Below the pieces are notes generated by a model that saw nothing but the letters and a program-made list of their open reading frames with translations, did not search any database and was not told the origin of the DNA. DNA of 64,000 bases. Origin: JAJKIV01 sp036509075 (GTDB lineage Bacteria > Gemmatimonadota > Gemmatimonadetes > Gemmatimonadales > Gemmatimonadaceae). Location of the stretch: the NCBI GenBank assembly GCA_036509075.1, contig DATCGG010000298.1, positions 8,353-72,352 on the forward strand. Direction: 5' to 3'. A program made the translations under genes and the position numbers. Position 1 is the stretch's first letter; every line of letters starts with the position of its first letter. Of this stretch, positions 8,187 through 17,087 are shown piece after piece.

Positions 8187-8894
8187 ATGTCGACCGCAAG
8201 CCGCCCGCGCGTCATCTGTCACATGATGACGTCACTCGACGGGCGGATCGTGACCAGCGGCTGGCCGCTCACGGCGACGGGACGACACGAGTATGAGGTC
8301 GTGCACGGCGGTTACGAACCCGACGGATGGATCTGCGGACGCGTGACGATGGAGCCATTCGCGAAGCGACTGCGTTCCGAGGCGGAGGTCGTCCGCGAGC
8401 ACCTAGGCAACGCTCCTCGTGAAGACTTCCATGCGCCTGGCGATTTCGATTCGTTCGCCTTTGCGGTCGACGCGAGGGGCCGCCTCGCGTGGGAGTCGAA
8501 CGAGATCGACGGCGACCATGTTGTCGCGATTCTCACGGAGCGAGTGTCCGACGATTATCTCGCGTTCCTCCGCAAGCGCGGCGTCTCGTACCTGCTCGCC
8601 GGCGCGCCCGAAATCGATTTGCGACTCGCCCTCGAGAAGACCCATGCGCAATTCGGCGTCCAAACGCTCATGCTGGAGGGCGGCGGCAAGATCAACGGCG
8701 CAATGCTGCGAGCCGGGCTGATCGATGAGGTGAGCGTGCTCGTTGCGCCGGTCGCCGACGGCCGCGAGGGTACACCCGCGCTGTTCGACGTCGAGGCGCG
8801 CGAGGGCGTGCCGCTGCGGCTCGCGCTCGAGACCGTCGAGCGCCGCAGCGACGACATGTTATGGCTTCGGTATCGCGTTGAAGGCGGGGGGTAG
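8187..8894 (+). CDS. RibD C-terminal / dihydrofolate reductase-like protein
   Basis: A 235-residue protein of the RibD C-terminal reductase family, related in fold to dihydrofolate reductase. The N-terminal strand and HMMTSLDGRI segment and the C-terminal LEGGGKINGAMLRAGLIDE segment are diagnostic. No deaminase domain is present, so this is a stand-alone reductase; it could act in flavin biosynthesis or on another pyrimidine- or pterin-like substrate. I chose ATG 8187 over the adjoining TTG. It is the third gene of a tight plus-strand group with the propeller and aldo/keto reductase. Confidence 0.85.
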   Translation: MSTASRPRVICHMMTSLDGRIVTSGWPLTATGRHEYEVVHGGYEPDGWICGRVTMEPFAKRLRSEAEVVREHLGNAPREDFHAPGDFDSFAFAVDARGRLAWESNEIDGDHVVAILTERVSDDYLAFLRKRGVSYLLAGAPEIDLRLALEKTHAQFGVQTLMLEGGGKINGAMLRAGLIDEVSVLVAPVADGREGTPALFDVEAREGVPLRLALETVERRSDDMLWLRYRVEGGG

Positions 8895-8909
8895 CCACCC
8901 GGCGTGACG

Positions 8910-10583
8910 CTACGACTCGCCGTCCGCCCGCTGCCCTACTCTGAGGAACTGCCCCCAATCGAGCTCCGCCCAGTCCAGCTCCTCTTCCACCCGCTGGAAC
9001 GCGGCGTCCCCGATCGTGCCGTCGGCGCGCAGTGCTACCAGACGGCGTCGCTGCGCCTGGGTGGCCGCGCGGATCACCGCGGCATCGGCGTCCTCGGTAC
9101 CGTCGTCACCGTCCGATTCCACCAGTGCGGTGTCCGCGGGTTCTGCGCGCGTCGCACCGTTGGCGCCAGCGGTCTCACGCGCCACGTCTTCCTCCGCGCG
9201 GCGCAGCTGCAGATCGTAGCGATACCTAACGAGGTTCGCCGTCTCGGCGCGCGGGCAGGAGGAGGCCGCCGCCACCGCGGCCCGCAGCGTCTCCACCCGC
9301 GCGAGGCCAATCTCGCGGTCGACCGCGCCATCGTCCTCGAGCCCGAGGCGCAGGAGGAGCGGGCGAAGGGTCAGTCCCTGAAGCACCAGCGTCCCGAGCA
9401 CGACACCGAATGCCGTGACAAGGATGAGATCTCGAAACGGAAACGGCGTGCCTCCCTCACCACCCGTCGGCAGGGCAAGCGCCGCCGCGAGCGTCACGGT
9501 GCCTCGCATGCCGCACCACCCCACCACCGCCGCGCCCCGCGACGTGAGGGCGACCGCATCCTTTGGCCCTGGCGTCCCGTCGTCGCGAGGTCGGCAGCGC
9601 CACCGGCTGAACGCCGCCGCCCCGGTCACCCACACGATGCGGGCAACGATCGCCGCGACGGTCACGGCCGCGGCCACTGCCGCATAACGCGCTCCCGTCG
9701 CACCGGTCACCCGCTCGCTGATCGACTTGAGCTGGAATCCCACGAGGATGAAGGCCAGCACGTTCAGCACGAACACGGCGACTTCCCACACCGCGTACGA
9801 CGGGATGCGGATCCGCGCCGGAATCAGCTCCGCCGCGCGCCGTGATGTCGCCATCGCGAACACAACCACGGTGATGATCCCCGACAGGTGAAGCTGCTCG
9901 GCAAGAATCCACACCAGGAACGTTCCGCAGAACTGGAATATCACGGCAGTCGCCACGTCGCTGATCCGAGCGTTCACCGCGATCAGCAGGCGTGCGAGCA
10001 CGAGGCCCAACGCGAAGCTGCCGAGCGTGACGACGAGCAGCATCGGTACCACGGTCCAGCCGGAGATGAAACCAGCGGCGGTGGCGCCGACGGCGAGCCG
10101 GTAGACGAGCAGCGCGCTCGCGTCGTTGAACAGACTCTCGCCCTCGAGGATCACGAGCAGGCGGTGTGGCGGGCGGAGCGCCTTGAGCACCGTCGTCGCG
10201 GCGGCCGCGTCCGGCGGCGCCACGATCGCACCTAACGCGATCGCCGCCGCCCATGGCATCGCTGGCACGAGCGCGTGCGCGACCACCGCCACGACCACGA
10301 TGGTAAGCGCGACCGCGCCCAGAGCGAGGCTCGCAACGGGGCGCCAGTTTGCGCGGAGGTCCCGCGGCGACGAGTCGAACGCCGCGTCGAGGAGCACCGG
10401 CGCGACGAACAGCGCCAGGGCAAGCTCGGGGTCTAGCACGAGCGTCGGCACGCCGGGGATGAGGGCGAGCGCGGCACCAGCCAGCGCCACGAGCGCCGGG
10501 TACGGTGCACCGATCCGCCGCGCCAACGCGGCGAGCACCGCGCCGCCGATCAGCAGTGCGATGACGACCTCGAAGACTCTCAT
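8910..10583 (-). CDS. CPA1-family Na+/H+ antiporter
   Basis: A 557-residue membrane protein with about twelve hydrophobic segments up to residue 410 and a 140-residue hydrophilic C-terminal tail. Conserved CPA1 motifs are visible: ALGAIVAPPDAAAAT (Asp125), EGESLFNDASALLVY (Asn153 and Asp154, the ion site) and GWCGMRGTVTLAAALALP (Arg360). It should exchange sodium or potassium for protons across the inner membrane. The soluble tail (from LGLEDDGAVDREI) includes charged helices resembling regulatory tails of bacterial Na+/H+ exchangers. It is convergent with the RibD-like gene (15-base gap). Confidence 0.93.
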   Translation of the reverse strand: MRVFEVVIALLIGGAVLAALARRIGAPYPALVALAGAALALIPGVPTLVLDPELALALFVAPVLLDAAFDSSPRDLRANWRPVASLALGAVALTIVVVAVVAHALVPAMPWAAAIALGAIVAPPDAAAATTVLKALRPPHRLLVILEGESLFNDASALLVYRLAVGATAAGFISGWTVVPMLLVVTLGSFALGLVLARLLIAVNARISDVATAVIFQFCGTFLVWILAEQLHLSGIITVVVFAMATSRRAAELIPARIRIPSYAVWEVAVFVLNVLAFILVGFQLKSISERVTGATGARYAAVAAAVTVAAIVARIVWVTGAAAFSRWRCRPRDDGTPGPKDAVALTSRGAAVVGWCGMRGTVTLAAALALPTGGEGGTPFPFRDLILVTAFGVVLGTLVLQGLTLRPLLLRLGLEDDGAVDREIGLARVETLRAAVAAASSCPRAETANLVRYRYDLQLRRAEEDVARETAGANGATRAEPADTALVESDGDDGTEDADAAVIRAATQAQRRRLVALRADGTIGDAAFQRVEEELDWAELDWGQFLRVGQRADGES

Positions 10584-10955
10584 CGCCCTCCAAGCTCCGG
10601 AACAAGTTGAGCGGATGTCAATGAGCGTCGCCGAATCTGGTTAACGCTCGCAGGTCTCAGTCGCAACTCACCGGAGCAAAACCCGATCGGGATCGTCGTC
10701 GCGACGCTGGCATCAAAATGCCGAGAGGTGCGAAACAGCAACCTAACGCGGATTGAAACCGCTTACGCTGATGTTCGCAGATTTGCTCCGTGCGCAGTGA
10801 CGCCTCCGACGGCACGTCCGGTCTCTCATCCTTATGTTGTTCAACGGCCTCGGGAGGCTCTGATCTGGCTTCCCGAGGCATTGCATTTGGGCTCGCCTTC
10901 TCCGGTCCCGGCATCTAACGTCGGGGCCGTTCAGTGACCTCTACGCCTCCGCGGT
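10584..10955. other. Intergenic region, 372 bases, no supported gene
   Basis: Lies upstream of the antiporter gene and downstream of the DoxX gene. It holds one CCTAACG heptamer (10742), one near-match (TCTAACG at 10913) and the hairpin listed separately. An 85-codon minus-strand reading frame (10657-10914) has no recognisable domain or ribosome site and is not called. Confidence 0.6.
10847..10879. terminator. Strong hairpin, possible terminator
   Basis: Perfect nine-base stem GCCTCGGGA / TCCCGAGGC with a 15-base loop. No run of T follows on either strand, so it is not a classic intrinsic terminator. It lies 78 bases upstream of the plus-strand-side end of the DoxX gene, that is, downstream of DoxX on the minus strand. 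A hairpin with nearly the same stem is found at 43562-43591. Confidence 0.45.
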
Positions 10956-11450
10956 TCAAAGCCGTTCCGCTGCCACGGCAGGACGACGGTCGCGCGCGGT
11001 CCGATCGGCGCTTGAGGCGTGAAGGTGCCGGCGCGAGCGCAGGAGCGCGTCGAGGCTATACGGTCCGGCGCCTGTGACGAAAAGATAGAGGAACACGAAA
11101 CAGAAGAGCACAACGTTCTCGCCGCCGTTGAGCACGGGCCAGAAGTTCCGCGGAAAGTGCGCCTGGAAGTACGCGACCGCCATCTCACCCGAAAGCAGGA
11201 ATGCCACCGGCCGGGTGAAGAGACCGAGCACGATGAGGATTCCCCCGAAGACCTCGAGGACGCCGGCGAACCAGAACTGCGAGAAAACCGGCGGGGGCCC
11301 GTTCCAGGTCTGGCTGGCGTTCACCAGCAGACCGAACAGTTTCTGCACGCCATGCTGAATGAAGAGCGCGCCAGTGATCACACGAAGCAAGGAGTGAATG
11401 GCCCCGGACCATCCAGGGCGCTGCGTTTCGTCCATCCGACTGAAGATCAT
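10956..11450 (-). CDS. DoxX family membrane protein
   Basis: A 164-residue protein with four predicted membrane segments. DoxX signatures are visible: FIQHGVQKLFG in the first segment, FGGILIVLGLFTRP in the second and NGGENVVLFCFVFLY in the last. DoxX proteins are small quinone- or redox-associated inner-membrane proteins of loosely defined role. The C-terminal 20 residues are basic and less conserved. It stands alone, 126 bases from the next gene. Confidence 0.88.
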   Translation of the reverse strand: MIFSRMDETQRPGWSGAIHSLLRVITGALFIQHGVQKLFGLLVNASQTWNGPPPVFSQFWFAGVLEVFGGILIVLGLFTRPVAFLLSGEMAVAYFQAHFPRNFWPVLNGGENVVLFCFVFLYLFVTGAGPYSLDALLRSRRHLHASSADRTARDRRPAVAAERL

Positions 11451-11576
11451 CCGTCCTCCAAACTGGTTTATCGCAACGTCGCGTTACGCGCTGAGCAGCG
11501 CTCGACGCCTGGAGGACGCTAATGCCATGCCCCGGGAGCTCGGTACGGAACATGTTACGAGCTGCACGCTGACGTC

Positions 11577-12587
11577 TCAGATTGCGAGCGCGACCTCGCG
11601 CAGGTAGCGAATACTCGCGCCAAGTTGCCCGCGTGGGTCCGCTGCGAGGTCCTGCTCGACGTAAAAGTGCTCGACGCCATTCTTCTTCGCGTGCCCCAGG
11701 ATACGCGGCAGCTCGAGGACACCGGCACCCGCTGTCGTCATCAGCGGAAAGAGACTCATGACGTCCTGCATGTCGCCTCCGCGTGTGAAACGTCCGATGC
11801 GCGACATGTCCTTCACGTGCATGAGGCGGTAGAGACGCGGGTACGCGTCGAGCAGCTCCACCGGGTCCGCGCCGCCTGCCACCGTCCAGAAGATGTCCAT
11901 CTCGAGCGCCACGACTGTGGGATCGAGCCGGTCGAACACCACGCGCGCTGGAATCTGTCCCTCGACAGGCGTTAGGCCATAGCCGTGGTTGTGGTACAGA
12001 ACCTTGAACCCCATCGGCTTCGCCCGCTGGCCAATGGCGTTCAGCTCATCGGCCATGCGCCGGTAGTCGTCGAGCGTGCGCCGGCGATCCTGCGGAATGG
12101 AGGCGATGCCGGCATAACGCCATCCAATCTCGTGAGCCGCCTCGCCAATCTGCTCCGTCCGATCGCGCAGCGTGTCGAGGTCGACGTGCATGGACGGTGA
12201 CGTGAGCCGGTGACGGTCGAGGCTTTCACGCACCTGCCGCGCGGTACGCCCAAAGAACCCGCTTCCGGTGAAGCCAAGCGTCTTCGCCGTCTCCGCCCAA
12301 CCGGCCTTCGCCGCGTCGGTGCTGAACGGGTATGGGCCGAAGAGCTCGACCTCCTTGTAGCCGAGACCGGAGAGCATGCCAAGCGTGCCGTCGAAGTCCT
12401 GTTCGAGCGACTTCGGAAGCGTGAATAGCCCCACGCCGAGTGGCCCGAGCCGATCGTCACGCAAGGCGACGGGAGCCGGGTGAGGCACCGCACCTGGATC
12501 CATGGCGGGACTGGCGCTGCGGCACCCGACCGCGAACGCCGCTGCCGCCCCACCCGCTGTAACGAGGAACTCACGTCTGTTCGGCAT
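11577..12587 (-). CDS. Tat-exported sugar phosphate isomerase/epimerase-like protein
   Basis: A 336-residue TIM-barrel protein of the xylose isomerase-like AP-endonuclease-2 family (LGYKEVELFGPYPFS, YAGIASIP, KVLYHNHGYGLTP, VALEMDIFWTVAGGADPVELL). The N-terminus reads MPNRREFLVTAGG with a twin-arginine motif and then AVGC, a possible lipobox, so the protein is probably exported folded and perhaps lipid-anchored. ATG 12587 is chosen because AGAGGAAGAG lies just upstream and the signal peptide starts there; a longer reading frame upstream is unsupported. Related exported proteins in soil bacteria are thought to act on sugars or inositols. Confidence 0.88.
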   Translation of the reverse strand: MPNRREFLVTAGGAAAAFAVGCRSASPAMDPGAVPHPAPVALRDDRLGPLGVGLFTLPKSLEQDFDGTLGMLSGLGYKEVELFGPYPFSTDAAKAGWAETAKTLGFTGSGFFGRTARQVRESLDRHRLTSPSMHVDLDTLRDRTEQIGEAAHEIGWRYAGIASIPQDRRRTLDDYRRMADELNAIGQRAKPMGFKVLYHNHGYGLTPVEGQIPARVVFDRLDPTVVALEMDIFWTVAGGADPVELLDAYPRLYRLMHVKDMSRIGRFTRGGDMQDVMSLFPLMTTAGAGVLELPRILGHAKKNGVEHFYVEQDLAADPRGQLGASIRYLREVALAI

Positions 12588-12721
12588 GGTCTCTTCCTCT
12601 GTCGCGGTGAACGGGAGAGTGCTCGTGCGAGCAAGCACGAGCTGTGCCGATTGCGCGAATCGACGGATGATCCGCCAGCCAGACGATATGATTCGCGTCG
12701 GACCAACCGAGGAATCGCTCC

Positions 12722-13819
12722 GTGGACGACGCTGCCGCAACGGGCGTCCGCCTGAAAACCGACATCGTCGTCATCGGCGCCGGCCAGGCCGGGCTGTCCT
12801 CGGCCTATCATCTGAAGCGCCGCGGACTCCCGCCGATCCGCGGCTTCGTGGTCCTCGACCAGTCGCCTAACGCCGGCGGGGCGTGGCAGTTCCGTTGGCC
12901 GTCACTGACACTGAGCACGGTCAATCGGATTCACGATCTTCCGGGAATGCCCTTCGCCGACGCGGTGGACACCTCCGCCACCGAGGTCCAGGCGGCCGTC
13001 GCCGTGCCGATGTACTACGCCGCGTACGAGAGGGCGTTCGAGCTGCCCGTCTATCGACCCGTGAAGGTGATCGTCGTGTGCGATCGCAGCGGCCGACTCA
13101 ACGTCGAAACGGACCGCATCGACGTTGCGGCCCGGGGAATCATCAACGCCACCGGAACATGGGAGACGCCGTACATCCCTGAGTACCCGGGAGCCGAGCG
13201 GTTCAAGGGACGCCAGCTCCACACTCGCGACTACCGTGGCGCTGACGAGTTCTCGGGCAAGCACGTCATCATTGTCGGCGGCGGCATCTCCGCCATCCAG
13301 CTGCTGGATGAAATCTCGCGCGTCACCACGACAACCTGGGTCACACGTCGCCCGCCGGAGTTTCGCACCGGCCCGTTCGATGAAGCGGCTGGCCGGGCAG
13401 CCGTAGCCCTCGTTGAAGATCGCGTGCGCCGGGGGCTGCCGCCGAGCTCCGTCGTGTCGGTCACCGGCCTGCCAGTCACGCCGGCCATCGAGGCGATGCG
13501 TGCGCGCGGCGTGCTCGAGCGAATGCCGATGTTCAGCGAGATCACCGAGGACGGCATTCGGTGGGCCGATGGCGCATTCATCCGAGCCGATGTCATCCTC
13601 TGGTGCACGGGCTTCCGCAGCTCGCTCGACCACCTCGCGCCACTCGTGCTGCGCGAGCCTAACGGGGGAATCGTCATGACGGGTCGTCTGGCGACTCAGG
13701 TCGCGAAGGACCCGCGCATCCACCTCGTTGGGTACGGCCCCTCGGCCTCAACGATCGGCGCGAATCGCGCGGGAGGGGCGGCGGCGGCCGAGTTGATGAC
13801 GTACCTCGGATTGGCCTGA
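12722..13819 (+). CDS. FAD-dependent monooxygenase-like oxidoreductase
   Basis: A 365-residue flavoprotein. An FAD-binding Rossmann motif GAGQAG is at residues 19-24 and a second nucleotide motif GGGISA at 186-191, the two-domain layout of flavin-containing monooxygenases and related pyridine nucleotide oxidoreductases. INATGTWETP and DVILWCTGFR are typical of the FMO/CzcO-like group. It likely uses NADPH and oxygen on a small organic substrate. The start is GTG at 12722. It is divergent from the Tat-exported isomerase gene (134 bases). Confidence 0.87.
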   Translation: MDDAAATGVRLKTDIVVIGAGQAGLSSAYHLKRRGLPPIRGFVVLDQSPNAGGAWQFRWPSLTLSTVNRIHDLPGMPFADAVDTSATEVQAAVAVPMYYAAYERAFELPVYRPVKVIVVCDRSGRLNVETDRIDVAARGIINATGTWETPYIPEYPGAERFKGRQLHTRDYRGADEFSGKHVIIVGGGISAIQLLDEISRVTTTTWVTRRPPEFRTGPFDEAAGRAAVALVEDRVRRGLPPSSVVSVTGLPVTPAIEAMRARGVLERMPMFSEITEDGIRWADGAFIRADVILWCTGFRSSLDHLAPLVLREPNGGIVMTGRLATQVAKDPRIHLVGYGPSASTIGANRAGGAAAAELMTYLGLA

Positions 13820-13946
13820 TCGGAGCGCGCGCACGGGCGAGCCCGCGAGCAACCCGCGGCCCGCCGTACATACGGGAGTTAGGTTCGCGCGCTGATACTG
13901 AGGCGCTAATGAGATCGTCAACTAGTGTCTCAACGCTTCAGCTTCG

Positions 13947-14948
13947 ATGAATATTGATGACGCGATCCGGCGCCTGGCGCTGGTTGTGGGCCTCGCCGCT
14001 ACGATTCCGCTGCGTTCGGGGGATCTGCGGTCGCACCCGTTTCCCGTCGCCAATTACCGATCCGCGATCGACCAGGTAGAACGCCGCCAGGCGGCGGACG
14101 ACCGTGTGGTCGCGCCGGGTGGCCGCACCGTCCTGCTGACGCACGGGGTACGGACCCCGCGCGTCGACGTGTTGCTGCATGGCTTTACCGACTCTCCCAG
14201 CCAATTCACCGAGCTCGCCGACTCGCTCTATCAGCGGGGCGACAACGTCTACGTGCCGCGGCTGCCGCACCACGCCGAGCGTTCCGGCGACGCGCGTGCG
14301 CTCGCCGGGATGACGGCCGTCCAGCTCCGACAGACGGCAGACTCCGCCGCGGACGTCGCTACCGCCCTGGGTGACACTGTCGTCGTCGTGGGGCTCAGCG
14401 TCGGCGGAACAATGGCCGCCTGGATGGGGCAACATCGGCCGGAAGTGCGGCGCGTCGTGATGATCGCCCCAGCCTTCGAGGCGGGACGCGTGCCGTCGCG
14501 CCTCGAGGGCCTCCTCATCAACCTGACGGAGCGCCTGCCTAACGTCACTCGACGTTCGGCGCCTGACTCCGCCCGCCCCGATCGCAACCCTGGATTCGCG
14601 ACGCACGCGTTGGCCGAGGTCCTGCGACTTGGCAAAGCCGTGGAGAAGACCGCCGACCGGGCGCCACCCAAGGCGGCCGAGTTCGCGTTCATGCTCAACG
14701 ACCTCGATCGCACGGTGAGCATGGCGGGATCGCTGAAAGTGGCAAAGGAATGGGACGCGCACGGCGCTCGGGTATCCGTCTATGCGTTCCCCGCGTCCCT
14801 TGGCCTGCCTCACAATGTGCTCGACGGACGCGAGCCAGGCGGTCAGCCGGCGCTCGTCCTCACTGAGGTCATTGCGCTCACCGAGGGAGAGTCGCCACGC
14901 GGGCCGCTTCAGGAGCGCTCGCTGCACGTCACGGCGAAATACCCCTGA
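13947..14948 (+). CDS. Membrane-anchored alpha/beta hydrolase (esterase)
   Basis: A 333-residue alpha/beta hydrolase. The N-terminus has one hydrophobic segment (LALVVGLAATIPL) suitable as an anchor or signal. The nucleophile elbow is GLSVGG with Ser151, the oxyanion segment is DVLLHGFTDSP, and the late His is in GLPHNVLD. It resembles monoglyceride lipase/carboxylesterase-type enzymes. The last 20 bases overlap the convergent chrA gene. The 127 bases upstream contain no clear promoter; the ATG has no strong ribosome site. Confidence 0.78.
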   Translation: MNIDDAIRRLALVVGLAATIPLRSGDLRSHPFPVANYRSAIDQVERRQAADDRVVAPGGRTVLLTHGVRTPRVDVLLHGFTDSPSQFTELADSLYQRGDNVYVPRLPHHAERSGDARALAGMTAVQLRQTADSAADVATALGDTVVVVGLSVGGTMAAWMGQHRPEVRRVVMIAPAFEAGRVPSRLEGLLINLTERLPNVTRRSAPDSARPDRNPGFATHALAEVLRLGKAVEKTADRAPPKAAEFAFMLNDLDRTVSMAGSLKVAKEWDAHGARVSVYAFPASLGLPHNVLDGREPGGQPALVLTEVIALTEGESPRGPLQERSLHVTAKYP

Positions 14949-16089
14949 TCAACAGCCCGATGGCGCCCGCGCCGACAATGATGAGTGGCTCGGGAATGCG
15001 CCTCGTTTTGGCGAGAACCGCGAAGACGCCGCCGCAGATCAGAATGGCCCCGACGTCCGTGATCGCGCGTCGGCCCAGAACGATTGCCGCGCCGCCGATC
15101 GCGCCTGTTGCCGCTGCAGTCACGCCCTCGACGAATGCGTGGACCTGGCGATTCTTCGCGAACCGCCGGAAGTAGGGCGCGGGCAGTATCACGAACAGGT
15201 AGACGGGCAGGAAAACACCCGCCGCTGCCACGGTGGCGCCGAGCGTTCCGGCGGCCAGATAGCCGATGAATGCCACGGTGATCACGACCGGCCCCGGCGT
15301 GATCATTGAAACGGCGATCGCGTCGAGAAACTGCCGCTCGCTCAACCAGTGGAACTGCTGAACCGCGCCACCGTGAAGGAACGGGACGATCGCGAGGCCG
15401 CTCCCGAACACCACCGCCCCGGCCTTGGCGAAGAACCAGAAGATCGTCACGAGACTCGTTGCGCCGTCGACCACCACCGGCGCCGCCGTGCCGATCGATG
15501 CGACGCCGGGCCAGGAAAGCATCAGGGCGCCAGCGCCTAACGCGTCACGCGCGCGCGCCCGAGCCGCGACCGTGAGCAGCCCTGCTCCGATGAACAGGGG
15601 AAAGAACTCCGTCTCCGTCCAGGCGGTGATGGCGGCGCTGACCACGCAGATCGCCCACAGCAGGCGGTCTCCGCCGAGCGTCAGTCGTGCAAGCTTGATG
15701 GTCGCGCGGACGATGACGGCGATGACGGCGGCGCCGACGCCGTAAAACGCCCCGAGCATCCACGGCAATCCGCCGAACCTCACGTACAGCGCCGAGAGCG
15801 CGAGGACCATGAGGAACGACGGCGCGATGAACGCGACGGCTACCAGCGTTGCGCCAATGACTCCGGCGCGCGACCAACCCAGATAGATCGCCAACTGCGC
15901 GGCGAGCGGCCCCGGCGCGAGCTGGGCGAGCGCCAGGCCTTCCTTATAGTCCTGCTCGGAGATCCAGCGACGATGCTCGACGAGGTCTCGCTGCATGTAG
16001 CCGGCGAGCGCGATCGGTCCGCCAAAACCAACGGTGCCCAATCTCAGGAAGTACGCGACGAGCGAGCGCAGCGTACCTGGCTCGGTCAT
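14929..16089 (-). CDS. chrA: Chromate transporter ChrA
   Basis: A 386-residue polytopic membrane protein with two CHR repeats. The first begins LRLGTVGFGGPIALAGYMQRD followed by GLALAQLAPGPLAAQLA; the second contains FFAKAGAVVFGSGLAIVPF and AIAVSMITPGPVVITVAF. These are the classic duplicated chromate-transporter signatures. It should export chromate from the cytoplasm. The start overlaps the chrB stop by ATGA, indicating translational coupling, and the 3' end overlaps the convergent esterase by 20 bases. Confidence 0.95.
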   Translation of the reverse strand: MTEPGTLRSLVAYFLRLGTVGFGGPIALAGYMQRDLVEHRRWISEQDYKEGLALAQLAPGPLAAQLAIYLGWSRAGVIGATLVAVAFIAPSFLMVLALSALYVRFGGLPWMLGAFYGVGAAVIAVIVRATIKLARLTLGGDRLLWAICVVSAAITAWTETEFFPLFIGAGLLTVAARARARDALGAGALMLSWPGVASIGTAAPVVVDGATSLVTIFWFFAKAGAVVFGSGLAIVPFLHGGAVQQFHWLSERQFLDAIAVSMITPGPVVITVAFIGYLAAGTLGATVAAAGVFLPVYLFVILPAPYFRRFAKNRQVHAFVEGVTAAATGAIGGAAIVLGRRAITDVGAILICGGVFAVLAKTRRIPEPLIIVGAGAIGLLIRGISP

Positions 16090-17087
16090 TCGCCGGCGGG
16101 GTCGCCGGACGGCGCACCTCGCGCCGACGCGTAGAGCGCGGCGAACAAGGCCCCCCCGTGCTCGATCCGCTCATCGTCGTTGGGGGTGTTGCGGGCGATC
16201 CCGGTAAGCAACGTCTCGACGCCGGGCGTGTCCGGCCGCTCGTACTTCGCGTCCTTCATGTCGATGTCATGCACCACTTCGGCAATCGCAGTCAGGGCCG
16301 GATCGTTCTCGAGTCCGAACCGATACAGCAGCGCCTCGAACGTGCAGCGATCACCCTCGTGCGTGAACTCGCCGTCGAACATGTCGAAGCGGAGCTCACC
16401 GGGCATCGGCCGGTAGGTCTCCGGGTCGACGAAGCGGAATCGGGCATCGGGGTCGATGAACCGGCGGATGAGCCAGGCGCTCGCCATCCGGTCGACGAAT
16501 GCGCCTTTGCGGGTGACCCAGGTTCGCGCCCGGTACTTTCCGCGGTCGACGCGCGATGCGGCCATCGCCTGCGTAACGTTTGCCGGAGCCAGCTTCATCT
16601 CGACGGCGTTCAGCGCCTTGTCGGCCACTGAACGTCCCGCCGCCTCGAAGAAGTCGATGGCGGCCACCGCGGCGAACCGCTTTCGCAGTCGGTTGACGTC
16701 GTCCTCGCCACGCGCCGGCGCAGTATCACGACCGCGTGTCCGCGCTGGAGGCTGCAGCGCGCGAGCGGCTCGGGCGATCTCGTCGTAGTCGGCATCGCGT
16801 GCCGCACGAAACGCATCACGGAGCTGCTCATCGGTGAGGCCATCGATGAAGGCCGCGCGGCACACCGATGCATCTCCACCGCCGTCAACGATCTCACGGC
16901 GAATCCACTGAAAGTCCTCGACGGACTGGTCGCCGTCCGGAAGCACGTACACCGAGTTCTTCACGGCGATCGCACCCACGCGCTGCAGGCGACGGCCGAT
17001 CTTGACCCGCAAATAATCCGGCTTCGGCGGAATCTGGTGGATGAGGAGGACCCATCCCGCCACACTCGACTCTCGGGGTTGGCTCAT
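16086..17087 (-). CDS. chrB: Chromate resistance protein ChrB
   Basis: A 333-residue ChrB. The N-terminal domain (VLLIHQIPPKPDYLRVKIGRRL, then NSVYVLPD) resembles a short DNA-binding or Cas2/PaaX-like fold, and the C-terminal domain (RTWVTRKGAFVDRMASAWLIR, FDGEFTHEGDRCTFE, HDIDMKD) is the ChrB_C domain with candidate metal-binding His, Asp and Glu residues. ChrB proteins act as chromate-responsive regulators in characterised operons. It lies between an ornithine cyclodeaminase-like gene and chrA with ATGA overlaps at both ends. Confidence 0.94.
   Translation of the reverse strand: MSQPRESSVAGWVLLIHQIPPKPDYLRVKIGRRLQRVGAIAVKNSVYVLPDGDQSVEDFQWIRREIVDGGGDASVCRAAFIDGLTDEQLRDAFRAARDADYDEIARAARALQPPARTRGRDTAPARGEDDVNRLRKRFAAVAAIDFFEAAGRSVADKALNAVEMKLAPANVTQAMAASRVDRGKYRARTWVTRKGAFVDRMASAWLIRRFIDPDARFRFVDPETYRPMPGELRFDMFDGEFTHEGDRCTFEALLYRFGLENDPALTAIAEVVHDIDMKDAKYERPDTPGVETLLTGIARNTPNDDERIEHGGALFAALYASARGAPSGDPAGE

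Noticed and set aside
10657..10914. 85-codon reading frame in the antiporter-DoxX gap
   Set aside because: No domain, no ribosome site, and the strong hairpin lies inside it.
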